Origin: UBA12191 sp964422295
GTDB lineage: Bacteria > Planctomycetota > UBA8108 > UBA1146
NCBI GenBank assembly: GCA_964422295.1
Contig: CAYRAM010000007.1
Span: forward strand, 1-64,000
Direction: 5' to 3'
DNA length: 64,000 nucleotides
Part shown: positions 7,999-16,275 of the stretch, piece after piece
Layout: each line of letters opens with the position of its first letter
Position numbering within the stretch: the first letter of the stretch is position 1
The notes under the pieces: model-generated
The model's input: only the letters and a program-made list of their open reading frames with translations
The model's database searches: none
What the model was told of the DNA's origin: nothing
Translations under genes and position numbers: made by a program

Positions 7999-9806
7999 TG
8001 CAGTGATTGTGCGAGTGTGGGGGTCATCCCCTGCACTCGTGCGAGTTCTTCGGGAGAGGCGTTCTGAATCTCCTTCACGGATCCGAATTCCTGCAGCAGG
8101 GCTCTTCTTCGTTTTGCACCGATCCCGGGAATGTCCTCAAGACCGCTGACCAATTGACTCCTTCTTCGCAACTCTCTGTGATAGGAGTTTGCGAAACGGT
8201 GAGCTTCATCGCGGATGCGTTGCAGGAGCAGTGAAGCAGGGTCGTCTTCCGGGAGATCGATGGGATCTGATTTCCCGGGTAGGTACACCCTTTCGGTGGT
8301 ACGACTTCCATCTCGCAGTCGGTCTTTTGCCAACCCACAGAGAAGCGTATCTACAGACAGATCTTCGAGAACTTTCAGTGCGCTGGAGATCTGTCCTTTC
8401 CCGCCATCGACGACCACAAGGTCCGGAACCGGATCTCTGGTTTCAGGATTGCGGAATCTGCGGCGCAGCACTTCTTCCATGCTTGCGAAATCATCACTGC
8501 CACGGACCGATCGAATGCGATAGCGACGATACAGATCGGTATCCGCATCTCCATCTTCAAAATACACCTTGCTGGCGACATTCAGCGTTCCCTGAATATT
8601 GGAGATGTCATAACACTCGATGCTTCTGACAGGATTCTTGCTTCCCAACTGCTCTGCCAGTCTGGTGGAGATCTGATCTTGATTCTCGATTCGGTGTGTG
8701 TTGGCGTCTGATTGGACCTCTGCGTTTTCTCGCGCCATCTCCAGGAGCCGCAAGCGGGCCCCTCGCTTCGGTACCTTGATTGCGACGCGGTGCCCTGCAT
8801 GGGAAGAGAGCCACTTTTCAATCAGTTCCTGATCTTCGGGGGCGACAGGAAGCAAGATCTCCCCGGGGACATACTTTTCACCGTGGTAATACTGTCCAAG
8901 GAATGATGCCAACAACTCCCCGGGGGAAGAGTCATGGGTGCGGGTAGTGTGGGTTGCAGATGAGATGACCCTTCCATGTCGAACCAACAGGACGTGGATG
9001 GAGGTAAAGTTGCCACTTTGGTGGAAGTTCAACACATCGCAGTCCCCGTGGGGATGATTGTGGACGTTTTGTTGCTCCATGATCTTCTCGACAGCATGGA
9101 TCTGATCTCGATAGAGAGCTGCCCTTTCATACTTCTTGAGATTGCTGGCCGCATCCATCCGCTCATTGAGGATGCCGAGCAATTTCTTGTCCTTTCCCCT
9201 GAGGAGCAGCAGGACTTCCTTGACCATCTCCGCATATGAATCCTCTTGGTCGAGACCAACACAGGGAGCCGTGCAGCGGCCGATTTCATACTCGATGCAT
9301 GGACGTTTTCGACTGTCAAAGAACGCATTGGAACAGGTTCGCAGGGGGATAAACTTTTTGACCAGTCGCAGAAGGTCGTAGACCGATCTGGAGGATGAGT
9401 ATGGGCCAAAATAAGTGTGACCATCGGAGCGCCAGCGTCGAATCGGATGCACCCGTGGCCACTTTTCGCCGGTGGTCACTCGCAAAGAGAGATAGGTTTT
9501 ATCATCTCTGAGGCGCAAATTGTAAGTCGGCCGATGCTTCTTGATCAGGTTATTTTCGAGGAGCAGAGCTTCCAATTCGTTTGAGCAAACGATCACTTCA
9601 ATGTTTGCGGTAAATCGAACGATTCTGGAAAACAAAAACCGGGTATCACTGGCGCCTTTTTGAAAATATGAGCGAACACGATGACGCAAATTAATGGCCT
9701 TGCCAACGTAGATCGTTTTCGCCTTCTCATCCTGAAAGATGTATACGCCCGGCTTTGCCGGAAGTGTTGCGAGCTGAGGTTCGATGGCAGCGCTGTGATC
9801 CTTCAT
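7899..9806 (-). CDS. uvrC: Excinuclease ABC subunit C
   Basis: UvrC makes both incisions in nucleotide excision repair with UvrA and UvrB. The 635-residue length is typical. In order: GIY-YIG nuclease (PGVYIFQDEKAKTIYVGKA, residues about 20-95), a Cys-containing linker (RPCIEYEIGRCTAPC), a UVR motif near residue 215 for UvrB contact, the RNase H-like 5' nuclease domain (IECYDISNIQG, later VVDGGKGQ), and C-terminal helix-hairpin-helix pairs (LEDIPGIGAKRRRALL). Its start overlaps the stop of trmB by four bases (ATGA), so the two are co-transcribed. Confidence 0.97.
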   Translation of the reverse strand: MKDHSAAIEPQLATLPAKPGVYIFQDEKAKTIYVGKAINLRHRVRSYFQKGASDTRFLFSRIVRFTANIEVIVCSNELEALLLENNLIKKHRPTYNLRLRDDKTYLSLRVTTGEKWPRVHPIRRWRSDGHTYFGPYSSSRSVYDLLRLVKKFIPLRTCSNAFFDSRKRPCIEYEIGRCTAPCVGLDQEDSYAEMVKEVLLLLRGKDKKLLGILNERMDAASNLKKYERAALYRDQIHAVEKIMEQQNVHNHPHGDCDVLNFHQSGNFTSIHVLLVRHGRVISSATHTTRTHDSSPGELLASFLGQYYHGEKYVPGEILLPVAPEDQELIEKWLSSHAGHRVAIKVPKRGARLRLLEMARENAEVQSDANTHRIENQDQISTRLAEQLGSKNPVRSIECYDISNIQGTLNVASKVYFEDGDADTDLYRRYRIRSVRGSDDFASMEEVLRRRFRNPETRDPVPDLVVVDGGKGQISSALKVLEDLSVDTLLCGLAKDRLRDGSRTTERVYLPGKSDPIDLPEDDPASLLLQRIRDEAHRFANSYHRELRRRSQLVSGLEDIPGIGAKRRRALLQEFGSVKEIQNASPEELARVQGMTPTLAQSLHQFLNSPEEPDVEEEALEASLDIGDCDSPPGDS

Positions 9807-10474
9807 TCTCTTGTCCTGGACAGGTAAAAATGGTGGATCTTTAACCCTCGTTTGCGGAACTTGCTTTCGAAGAGAGTTTCAACATGCTCCTCAGGGTTTA
9901 GTGGTTCATGAGTCCATGTATCGGTCCCTGTGAGAGAAGTCAGAGTCGGAATTTGTGCAAGCTCCTCCCGGGCTTGTTCTGCGTAGGCGGGATCGTCCGT
10001 ACGAATTTCAAGTTTTCCACCGTGGACCAATTTTCCTGCGATCAGTTGCAGAAACTTTTTTTGCAACAGTCTCCGTGATGCGTGTCGTTTTTTTGGCCAT
10101 GGATCGGGAAAGAGGATAAATGCACCAGCGAGTGAGTTCTCTGTGAAACATGCGTCGACAACCTGAAATGCGTCGGCATTGAGGAAGCGAAGATTGTCCC
10201 TTTTGGAACCCGCCCCAGAGACGATCGCATCGGCCTTGCGGAGCATCATTTCAAACTTTTTTCTCGTCACTTCGATTCCGACGTGGAATGAATCCTGGAA
10301 TTTCAGAGCCCGTTCGATGATGTGAGGGTCTTTTCCGGTTCCGATTTCGAGCCACAGATCACCTGCCTCGCCAAAATATCGCTGCCACCCACCCACGCGG
10401 ATCAACTCCTGCGGGTGAAGCTCCCGTGATTTCTGACCCTCAGTCAGGGTCCTGTGACGGCGCAATCGGGTCAT
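9803..10474 (-). CDS. trmB: tRNA (guanine-N7-)-methyltransferase
   Basis: TrmB methylates G46 of tRNA using SAM. The 223-residue protein has the SAM motif LWLEIGTGKDPHI, the family motif LFPDPWPKKRH, and the C-terminal ETLFESKF segment; length is normal. It is the first gene of a two-gene unit with uvrC (four-base overlap) and is divergent from the TolC-like lipoprotein gene. Confidence 0.95.
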   Translation of the reverse strand: MTRLRRHRTLTEGQKSRELHPQELIRVGGWQRYFGEAGDLWLEIGTGKDPHIIERALKFQDSFHVGIEVTRKKFEMMLRKADAIVSGAGSKRDNLRFLNADAFQVVDACFTENSLAGAFILFPDPWPKKRHASRRLLQKKFLQLIAGKLVHGGKLEIRTDDPAYAEQAREELAQIPTLTSLTGTDTWTHEPLNPEEHVETLFESKFRKRGLKIHHFYLSRTRE

Positions 10475-10653
10475 CGTTCACTCTCCTGCTGTCGGAGCCT
10501 TTCACTCGCCAAGTTAATCTGAGCGGTGGTCATGTTCCACCAACAGCGACCGAGGAAAAAGAGTTACTGAGGCGGGAATTGGCCCTGATCCCGGTGTACT
10601 ATTTCGGTGGGGAAACGGAGACTGGCGAAGTCTCCCGGAAGGGGAAGCAGGGG

Positions 10654-12111
10654 ATGAACATATTGGCCGTAAAATCGTCGGGGCTGAGGTTCATGATTCT
10701 GTGCTTATTCTGCATGATGCCCATCGGCTGTGGCATCAGCAGTTATTTTCTGGGAGATGATCCCCCTGTAGCTTCCTCTGGAGATTCCCCTGGAGATTCC
10801 CCTGGAGATTCACCTGGAGATTCACCTGGAGATTCAGACCATGTGGATTCTGCCCGAAGATCTTCGGGGTCCGAATCTGGCGCGGCCGTTCTTCGCAGAA
10901 CTGCGAGCGCTCCATTCGATCTGGACGCACTTGAGGGACGTTTGTGCGAGAGGCACCCCACCCTTATCGCACTGAGGCAGCAACTGTCTGAGACTCTTCA
11001 AAAAGGGGATGACTCTTGGTTCCCGGGAGTACGTTGGAGTGATTCCGACTCCGGTGTTTCACCGGATCGCAGCAGTGCCGAGCGTCAAATGTCCCTCGAC
11101 TGGAGTCCCGGATCCTATTCGAAGGAAGTCAAGGAAGAACGGCTGCGCCGTGCCAAAGCCCGAATCTTGTCGCTTCAAATCGAAGAGTCGCAGAACCGGC
11201 TACTACTTCAATTGAGGGAGGACTGGTCTGACTATTGGTATCAGTGTGAGAAAGAGAGCCTGATTTCAGATTCACTGACACAACTGGAGATCATGCTCGA
11301 TTCGGATGGCAGTCTGTTCGATTCAAGTGGGCAGAGTTCTCTCGAAGGAATGCTCAGCGAATGGAATCAGCGGATCGCACAGTCTGCAGAGATCAAATTG
11401 CAAATTCAATCAGGAATCAATGCCTTGGTTGGAAGACCGATAGGCGCTGGCTTGGTCACGCCGGCTGATCCGGGGGATGTCCGGTTCAATGAAGTTGAAA
11501 CTGCAACCAGGGGCCGTCGCCATCCGAGAGAACTGATTCTTGCAGAGAGTGTCGATCTTGCCAGAGATGAGATAGACATATTGGATTCGGGAGTTTGGAG
11601 TGGGCTGGTCATTGGTGCCCAAGCGCACCAGGATCAGGGTCAGCCTCTCACCGCATCAGGTCAGAATGGAGAAGCAGGGGATTGGATATTGACCGTTGGC
11701 CTGGAGATTCCACTGGGATCAGATGGATCCCATCAAATCGATTCAAGGAGGAAGGGTTCTGCTGAATCCGATCGACTTGAATTGTCGCGAGTACGCCAAA
11801 AGCTGGAGCGTCAAATTATGGAGTGCCGCAAAAGGATCGCGGCGAGCCAGCAAGAAATTTCTGGATATCACAACAGTGATCAGAGACTTGATATCGGACC
11901 GCTGCTCTCCCTCCTCGTCAATGCGAAAAGTCGTGAGGAGATGCAACTCCAATGGCAACGGGCAGATTCGATGCTTGCTGATGAAATTCGATATCAGCGC
12001 TCCTTAGCTGATAGAGCGGTTGGCAGGTTTCAGTTGCTCGAATTGTTGGCGATGCCGAGTGCCCCTGCCGTCAGGCCTCAGCCTTTGACGCAGTCAATTT
12101 CACGGCCTTGA
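10654..12111 (+). CDS. TolC-like outer-membrane lipoprotein with GDSP repeats
   Basis: The 485-residue protein starts at ATG 10654, preceded by a GGGGAAGCAGGGG purine run. A hydrophobic leader ends in MPIGC, an imperfect lipobox. Five GDSP/GDSD units follow (residues about 42-61), then a mature region with long amphipathic helices and Gln/Glu/Arg-rich heptads. The region SGVWSGLVIGAQAHQDQG, then VGLEIPLG, resembles the beta-barrel entry of TolC-family efflux proteins. No inner-membrane pump or adaptor lies next to it. Family assignment is by architecture and is moderate. A frame extension upstream to 10426 would overlap trmB and lacks a leader, so it is rejected. Confidence 0.7.
   Translation: MNILAVKSSGLRFMILCLFCMMPIGCGISSYFLGDDPPVASSGDSPGDSPGDSPGDSPGDSDHVDSARRSSGSESGAAVLRRTASAPFDLDALEGRLCERHPTLIALRQQLSETLQKGDDSWFPGVRWSDSDSGVSPDRSSAERQMSLDWSPGSYSKEVKEERLRRAKARILSLQIEESQNRLLLQLREDWSDYWYQCEKESLISDSLTQLEIMLDSDGSLFDSSGQSSLEGMLSEWNQRIAQSAEIKLQIQSGINALVGRPIGAGLVTPADPGDVRFNEVETATRGRRHPRELILAESVDLARDEIDILDSGVWSGLVIGAQAHQDQGQPLTASGQNGEAGDWILTVGLEIPLGSDGSHQIDSRRKGSAESDRLELSRVRQKLERQIMECRKRIAASQQEISGYHNSDQRLDIGPLLSLLVNAKSREEMQLQWQRADSMLADEIRYQRSLADRAVGRFQLLELLAMPSAPAVRPQPLTQSISRP
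10779..10836 (+). repeat. 12-bp in-frame minisatellite (GDSP repeats)
   Basis: Units of TGGAGATTCCCC or TGGAGATTCACC are repeated four times plus a partial fifth. Each adds four residues just after the lipid anchor, so copy number changes would alter the length of the stalk without a frameshift. Confidence 0.9.
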
Positions 12112-12171
12112 GTCAGCGGGAGATCCAGAAGTGCCAGTATTGGGCGAATTTTGCCTATTGCAGGGCTGGAG

Positions 12172-12200
12172 TTGACAACCCTTGCTGGATATCATCATCT
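12172..12200 (+). promoter_or_regulatory. Possible sigma-70 promoter of the first Sec gene
   Basis: TTGACA at 12172-12177 is followed after 17 bases by TCATCT, a weak -10. Transcription would start about 30 bases before the ATG at 12239. The -35 is a perfect consensus match, the -10 is poor. Confidence 0.3.
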
Positions 12201-12238
12201 ATCGACGTACCCGCTTGAATCAAAGAAAGGGAATCATT

Positions 12239-13120
12239 ATGAATACCAGAGCGATTCTGGCATTCGGAATTGCCACGGCCCTCCTCTCAGGGGGAGTCGT
12301 CTCGGCCGATGTTTCCGAAAGTGCGCCCGATGCTCGCAAGGCGTTGCGAAAAGCAGCCGGTGAGTTGCTGAAGCACGCATCCAAATCAGGATTTACCACC
12401 CAATTCTCAGTTGCTGGGGGAATGTCCAACAAGTCTGATCACGTCATCGTTGACCAGGCTGTGGGAGAACGCTACATGGGGAAGACCCGTGGAGCGGTGA
12501 TGTTTCTCCCCGAGCGTCAGATCTTCCGTACACCCACAAAAGGTGCAGAGTTCAACGGAGACTTCTGGCGGGTCCTCCAATCGACTGCGGAGGGGAAGAA
12601 ACTCGACCGCCTGTTTGCTTTCCCTGAGCGAGTTCTTCAGGAAGCGAGCAAAACTGCCAAAGATGTCGAGTGGCTGGAGTCCAAGGTCCCCGCAAAAGTG
12701 ATCAAGCGTGAAAAGCCCTCTGGAAGAACAGCCGTTGGCGGCAACTCCCACGAAGAAAAGGTGTACCACCGCATGAGGGTGACCTTGCCTTCAGAGATTG
12801 CATTGAAGTACTTCATCGATATGCAGAATTCCGGCTGCCTGTCCGGTGGCTGATGCATCTCCGAATACCTGTCCCGTGCGGACAGGACCCAAACCCGGAG
12901 CGTGCTCGATGTCGAACTGGATCATGAAACCGGGCTCGCCAAGAAATTAGAGTTGCTGGTGATGACTGGAATGAAGAATGAGCAAGGAAGAACTGCTAAA
13001 GGAGACGCCGCATTTGGCGACGGTACTGAGCATGTCGTCTTCCGTTACAATTACAATCTTGAGCATGTCAAGGTTGACAAGTTTGAGATTCCCAAAGCAG
13101 CGCAAAAGATGCTGCGTTAA
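12239..13120 (+). CDS. Predicted exported selenoprotein, copy 1 (in-frame TGA at 12851)
   Basis: I read one 293-residue protein with an internal TGA at codon 205. The ATG at 12239 has AAAGGG upstream and begins a clear signal peptide (MNTRAILAFGIATALLSGG, cleavage near VVSA). The mature part is a beta-rich domain of unrecognised family with only loose resemblance to LolA/LppX-like folds. The TGA follows SGCLSGG; the same frame continues with CISEYLSRADRTQTR and 88 residues to TAA at 13118-13120, all homologous to copy 2. A hairpin begins 14 bases after the TGA. A restart at GTG 12902 is unlikely because copy 2 has no equivalent. An annotation pipeline would call it as two fragments, 12239-12853 and 12902-13120. 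C-x4-U suggests redox chemistry (inference). A bidirectional terminator follows. Confidence 0.8.
12851..12886 (+). promoter_or_regulatory. Candidate bacterial SECIS element, copy 1
   Basis: TGA at 12851-12853, 14-base spacer, stem CCTGTCC (12868-12874) pairing perfectly with GGACAGG (12880-12886), loop CGTGC (12875-12879). The UGA-to-loop distance is 21 bases and G is at the second loop position, both within the known bacterial SECIS pattern. A second CCTGTCC upstream at 12838-12844 could compete for pairing. Confidence 0.75.
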
Positions 13121-13133
13121 TCGCACGCACTGT

Positions 13134-13175
13134 AAAAAGAGCCGCCAGCTACATTGCTGGCGGCTCTTTTTTTTT
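13134..13175. terminator. Bidirectional terminator
   Basis: A 16-bp stem (13134-13149 with 13156-13171), 6-base loop, and nine T (13167-13175) partly in the stem, with a mirrored A-run on the left. It serves the selenoprotein gene and the convergent dockerin gene. Confidence 0.95.
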
Positions 13176-13194
13176 GGGGGCGTAACTGAATGCC

Positions 13195-15165
13195 TCAAGG
13201 ACAGCTGAGTTGTTGGTCGCATAAGCCCACAGATCCAGCGGGCCAATCACAATCGGGATAAGGCGCGGGAGGTGGTGAAGTGCCGACAAATGTGAAGTTC
13301 AGGCTGGCCAGCGAGTCGGCAATGTCGATCCGTTGATCACCATTGAAATCAAGTGCGGGAGTGCACGTGTTTTCAGCGGTTTGAAATAAATAAACCAAGA
13401 TTTGAATCGCATCTGAGATGTCGAACTGACCATCTCTATTGGCATCTCCCCGTATATACGGACTTCCCTGACAGCTATCAGGTACTGAGTCATTGTTGAT
13501 GTCTGACTCTGTCCCATCTGCAATCTCACATTCATCTGGAATGCTATTGCCGTTGCAGTCTGTAGAGGATCCAGAGGAGATGTCGTCGGCGTCATCGATA
13601 TTGTTGCCGTTACAATCCTGCGGTGCTGGTTGAACACTGACGATGTAAACAGAAGTCGTACCGCTGATCTCATTGCCAGTTACAAGCAAAGGAAGACCTG
13701 TTGCATTGTCTTCAGGCCTTACGTAGACGATGGATTCAACACCCAGGTCTCCCGCAGCGGATGACTCGATGTTTGCGTTGAAGTTTCGGTTGGTGAAGTA
13801 GTTCAGGAAAAAGCTGTTTGGTGGGTCTGTGACATCATAAATCATGATTCCAGACTGCCTTTCGAGACCTATGAAAGCGATCGTTCTGTCGCCGATCTGC
13901 GCAACGGTTGCCGCCTCTGGTTCACAACCTTTGTTATCTGATCTTCCATCCCCGCTATTGTTTGAGGTGTGGTTGCAGTTGAGCTGATTACCAGAGGTCT
14001 GGATGATTGCTGTTGCGAACTGATCTCCACTGTCGAAGACGAGTTGTGTGTTGTTGGTCATATTAAAAATTGAGAATGACCGGGTGCCGTAGGTGTAAAT
14101 CTGGTCGAAATCTCCATCGCCGTCGGTGTCGCCATCGATGGTGGAGGCCTGAATTCTGCCGATCCGGCTGTTTGCCTGTAGAAAACCTGCATTGGGATAT
14201 GCAGTGGGGTCCAGGTTCAGAGTGCGCGTACGTGCGTCTTCATTGCGGGCCCCGCCCTCATTTGCCGTCAGGAGGTAGGTTTGACCATCGGCGTCAAAAG
14301 CCACGGAGCTGTCAGGCATGGGCAGGCCACGTATTGGCCATGTGTTGATATTGGGACCCCCATCCGAATCACTGGGGTCGAGACCATTTCCCGGTAGTGA
14401 ATGATCTTTGAAACCGAGGCTGTGAATCGCAGTGGCTGTTGCTGTTGGAATATCAATCGTGACCACGCAATTTTGTTCCTGGCAGATGGCATAGGCAGTG
14501 GTGTTTCCGGGTGCGACGGCGATGTATTCCGGTTCCAGATCGGTACTCGCTGAGATCCCCGGAAAAATTCTAATTCCTTGATCTCTGAGAGCCGCTTCCT
14601 GACCGTCGAAAACTGTGAATGAAACTGTTTGAACGACGCCTGTGAGGAGATTGATAATTGAAACAGACCCGGGTGGGTTGATGGCTCCAGCGGGTTGGCC
14701 TTCATTCGCCGTTAAAACGAGATGATTTGAGGTGACGTACAGCATGTCTGGAAATGCACCCACTGTATAGGCCGCTTCAAGTACGCCATTTGTACTGTGG
14801 ACTCGAATCGACCCCGGAGAGGTAGTGTTCGCCCCAAGGCTGGAAGAAACCACATGACTCGAGGTTCCATCGTCCCATATCCGAACATGGGTTACCGGAT
14901 TAGGAATGGAAATCACTGAAGTCAGCGTCAATGACCCTGTGACAGAGAGCTGGAGAACATCCAGATTTCCGGTACTGGCATTTGTTGCAAAGATAAGATC
15001 TCTTCTGTGGTCATGAGCGACGATTTCAGAAGCACTGCTTTCAAAGAGCCCCGATTGATAAGTGGCAAATGGAACTAATGAGATGCCTCCACCTGCGGTG
15101 ACAGGTGTTTGCAGCGATACCATGATCACTGCCAAAAGAAGATTGGCGCAGAGTTGAATTTTCAT
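13195..15165 (-). CDS. Secreted choice-of-anchor-I beta-propeller protein with dockerin-like tail
   Basis: The 656-residue protein has a signal peptide (about 24 residues, ending PVTAG). The main body resembles the choice-of-anchor I / PhoX-like propeller family: IVAHDHRRDLIFATN near the start, then TANEG motifs, PEYIAVAPGNTTAY, and a Ca-type loop DGDTDGDGDFD. Two CNGN..D.DE Ca motifs precede a dockerin-like pair beginning YIRGDANRDGQFDISDAIQ, and the protein ends in a Pro-rich block (PPPAPYPDC) plus CDQQLSCP. The family includes extracellular phosphoesterase-like proteins, but catalysis is not shown here. It lies convergent to selenoprotein copy 1 and divergent from copy 2, splitting the paralog cluster. 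Confidence 0.85.
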   Translation of the reverse strand: MKIQLCANLLLAVIMVSLQTPVTAGGGISLVPFATYQSGLFESSASEIVAHDHRRDLIFATNASTGNLDVLQLSVTGSLTLTSVISIPNPVTHVRIWDDGTSSHVVSSSLGANTTSPGSIRVHSTNGVLEAAYTVGAFPDMLYVTSNHLVLTANEGQPAGAINPPGSVSIINLLTGVVQTVSFTVFDGQEAALRDQGIRIFPGISASTDLEPEYIAVAPGNTTAYAICQEQNCVVTIDIPTATATAIHSLGFKDHSLPGNGLDPSDSDGGPNINTWPIRGLPMPDSSVAFDADGQTYLLTANEGGARNEDARTRTLNLDPTAYPNAGFLQANSRIGRIQASTIDGDTDGDGDFDQIYTYGTRSFSIFNMTNNTQLVFDSGDQFATAIIQTSGNQLNCNHTSNNSGDGRSDNKGCEPEAATVAQIGDRTIAFIGLERQSGIMIYDVTDPPNSFFLNYFTNRNFNANIESSAAGDLGVESIVYVRPEDNATGLPLLVTGNEISGTTSVYIVSVQPAPQDCNGNNIDDADDISSGSSTDCNGNSIPDECEIADGTESDINNDSVPDSCQGSPYIRGDANRDGQFDISDAIQILVYLFQTAENTCTPALDFNGDQRIDIADSLASLNFTFVGTSPPPAPYPDCDWPAGSVGLCDQQLSCP

Positions 15166-15328
15166 AAGCTCTTCTCGCTGGTGAAGAATTTGGGTTCATA
15201 ATGGAACCGTTGCAAGGGTCTAGTTTATGATCTTTAATTTCGGTTGTCTCATTATTTGAACAATTGGAAATGTTGCGAGGTTTCCCTGTCGGGATTTGAC
15301 TGATAAAGGCGATCTGGAGGCCAATAAG

Positions 15329-16264
15329 GTGATTAAAGGGTTTCTTCAACAAACTTTGCTGGTGTTGTTGATTCTGGCAGTGGCCCCTCTGGCACATGCC
15401 CAAGGTGATCGTTCGAAGGACAAGAGTCAATCACAGCCGAATGCCAAAAAGAGCTATGAAGAGGTGAGCAGCAAATTTCTTCAGCAACTTGAGCAGGCTG
15501 GAGTGGCATTTAACTGCTTCGTCAAGGGAGGACTCTCGAGGAGCGAAGACCATGAAATCTGGATGCATCAGGTTTACGAAGAGCATCAGGGATCAATATT
15601 GGGCAATCTGATGGTGATCCCGGAGTTGGACGTCTATCGAACACCCAAAAAGGGCGCATTGAGAAATGCTGGCAATTGGGTTCCTCTCGTTTCAACGCCT
15701 GCTGGCAAAAGATTGGAGAAAGTGCTTCATTTTCCTGCGGAGCTGTTTCGTCGAGGCTTGCGTGAGGGGATCGGGACCGTCGCCTGGGCCCCGGTGCCCG
15801 TGGTGAAGGAAGTGGAACTGGATCATCCTGATTTTGCAGAGCCGGATGAATCTGTCGTTGGTGGAGGCACCGCGGTCAAAGAAATGGAACCAGAGTATCT
15901 GTTTGATCGATTGAAGTTGAGATTGGCTCAAAAATCGGCAGTCGAGTTTTTCAATGACGTGCAGAAATCAGGTTGTTTGGGAGGGCTCGGCTGAACGATC
16001 AGTAAATTCCTGTCCAGTGTGGACAGGACCCAATCTCGCTGTGATCTTGAACTGTTGTTCGATAAAGAAACTCGACAGCCACTGGAGTTGACGATGACGG
16101 TTCTCGTTGGTCGTCGAAATGAGCAAGGCCGAACCGCAAAAGGGGATGCTGCTTTCTCTGAAGGAGTTGAGCACATCGTTTTCAATTATTTTTATCAGTT
16201 TGATTTGTCGGAAAAAGTAGAGGCTGTGAGCTTGCCTGAGAAGGTCAAAAAACTGTTGCGCTGA
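15329..16264 (+). CDS. Predicted exported selenoprotein, copy 2 (in-frame TGA at 15992)
   Basis: I read one 311-residue protein with an internal TGA at codon 222. GTG 15329 is chosen because GGAGG lies eight bases upstream and the start gives a signal peptide (MIKGFLQQTLLVLLILAVAP, cleavage near AHAQ). The mature region aligns with copy 1: KGGLSRSEDHE versus AGGMSNKSDHV, VYRTPKKGA versus IFRTPTKGA. The TGA follows SGCLGGLG; the frame continues TISKFLSSVDRTQSR and ends 89 residues later at TGA 16262-16264. The block NEQGRTAKGDAAF is identical to copy 1. The only nearby GTG after the TGA (16019) sits inside the hairpin loop. rtcB starts 11 bases after the end. C-x5-U spacing differs by one residue from copy 1. 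Confidence 0.8.
15992..16027 (+). promoter_or_regulatory. Candidate bacterial SECIS element, copy 2
   Basis: TGA at 15992-15994, 14-base spacer, stem CCTGTCC (16009-16015) with GGACAGG (16021-16027), loop AGTGT (16016-16020). Arms and spacing are identical to copy 1; only the first and last loop bases differ. G is at the second loop position. Confidence 0.75.
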
Positions 16265-16275
16265 TTGAGGTCGAA

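Noticed and set aside
10426..10653. Upstream extension of the TolC-like gene
   Set aside because: It overlaps trmB, has no ribosome site and would remove the lipoprotein leader.
10853..10868. Perfect palindrome CCCGAAGA/TCTTCGGG
   Set aside because: Inside a well-supported coding region, with no T-run or second copy; treated as chance.
12854..13120. Downstream part of copy 1 as a separate small gene starting at GTG 12902
   Set aside because: Copy 2 has no start at the same place (its GTG lies in the hairpin loop), no ribosome site precedes it, and the codons between TGA and GTG are conserved in protein.
12239..16264. Pseudogenes or sequencing errors producing the two TGA codons
   Set aside because: The same TGA at the same alignment position in two diverged paralogs, with a conserved frame on both sides, is not explained by chance decay or error.
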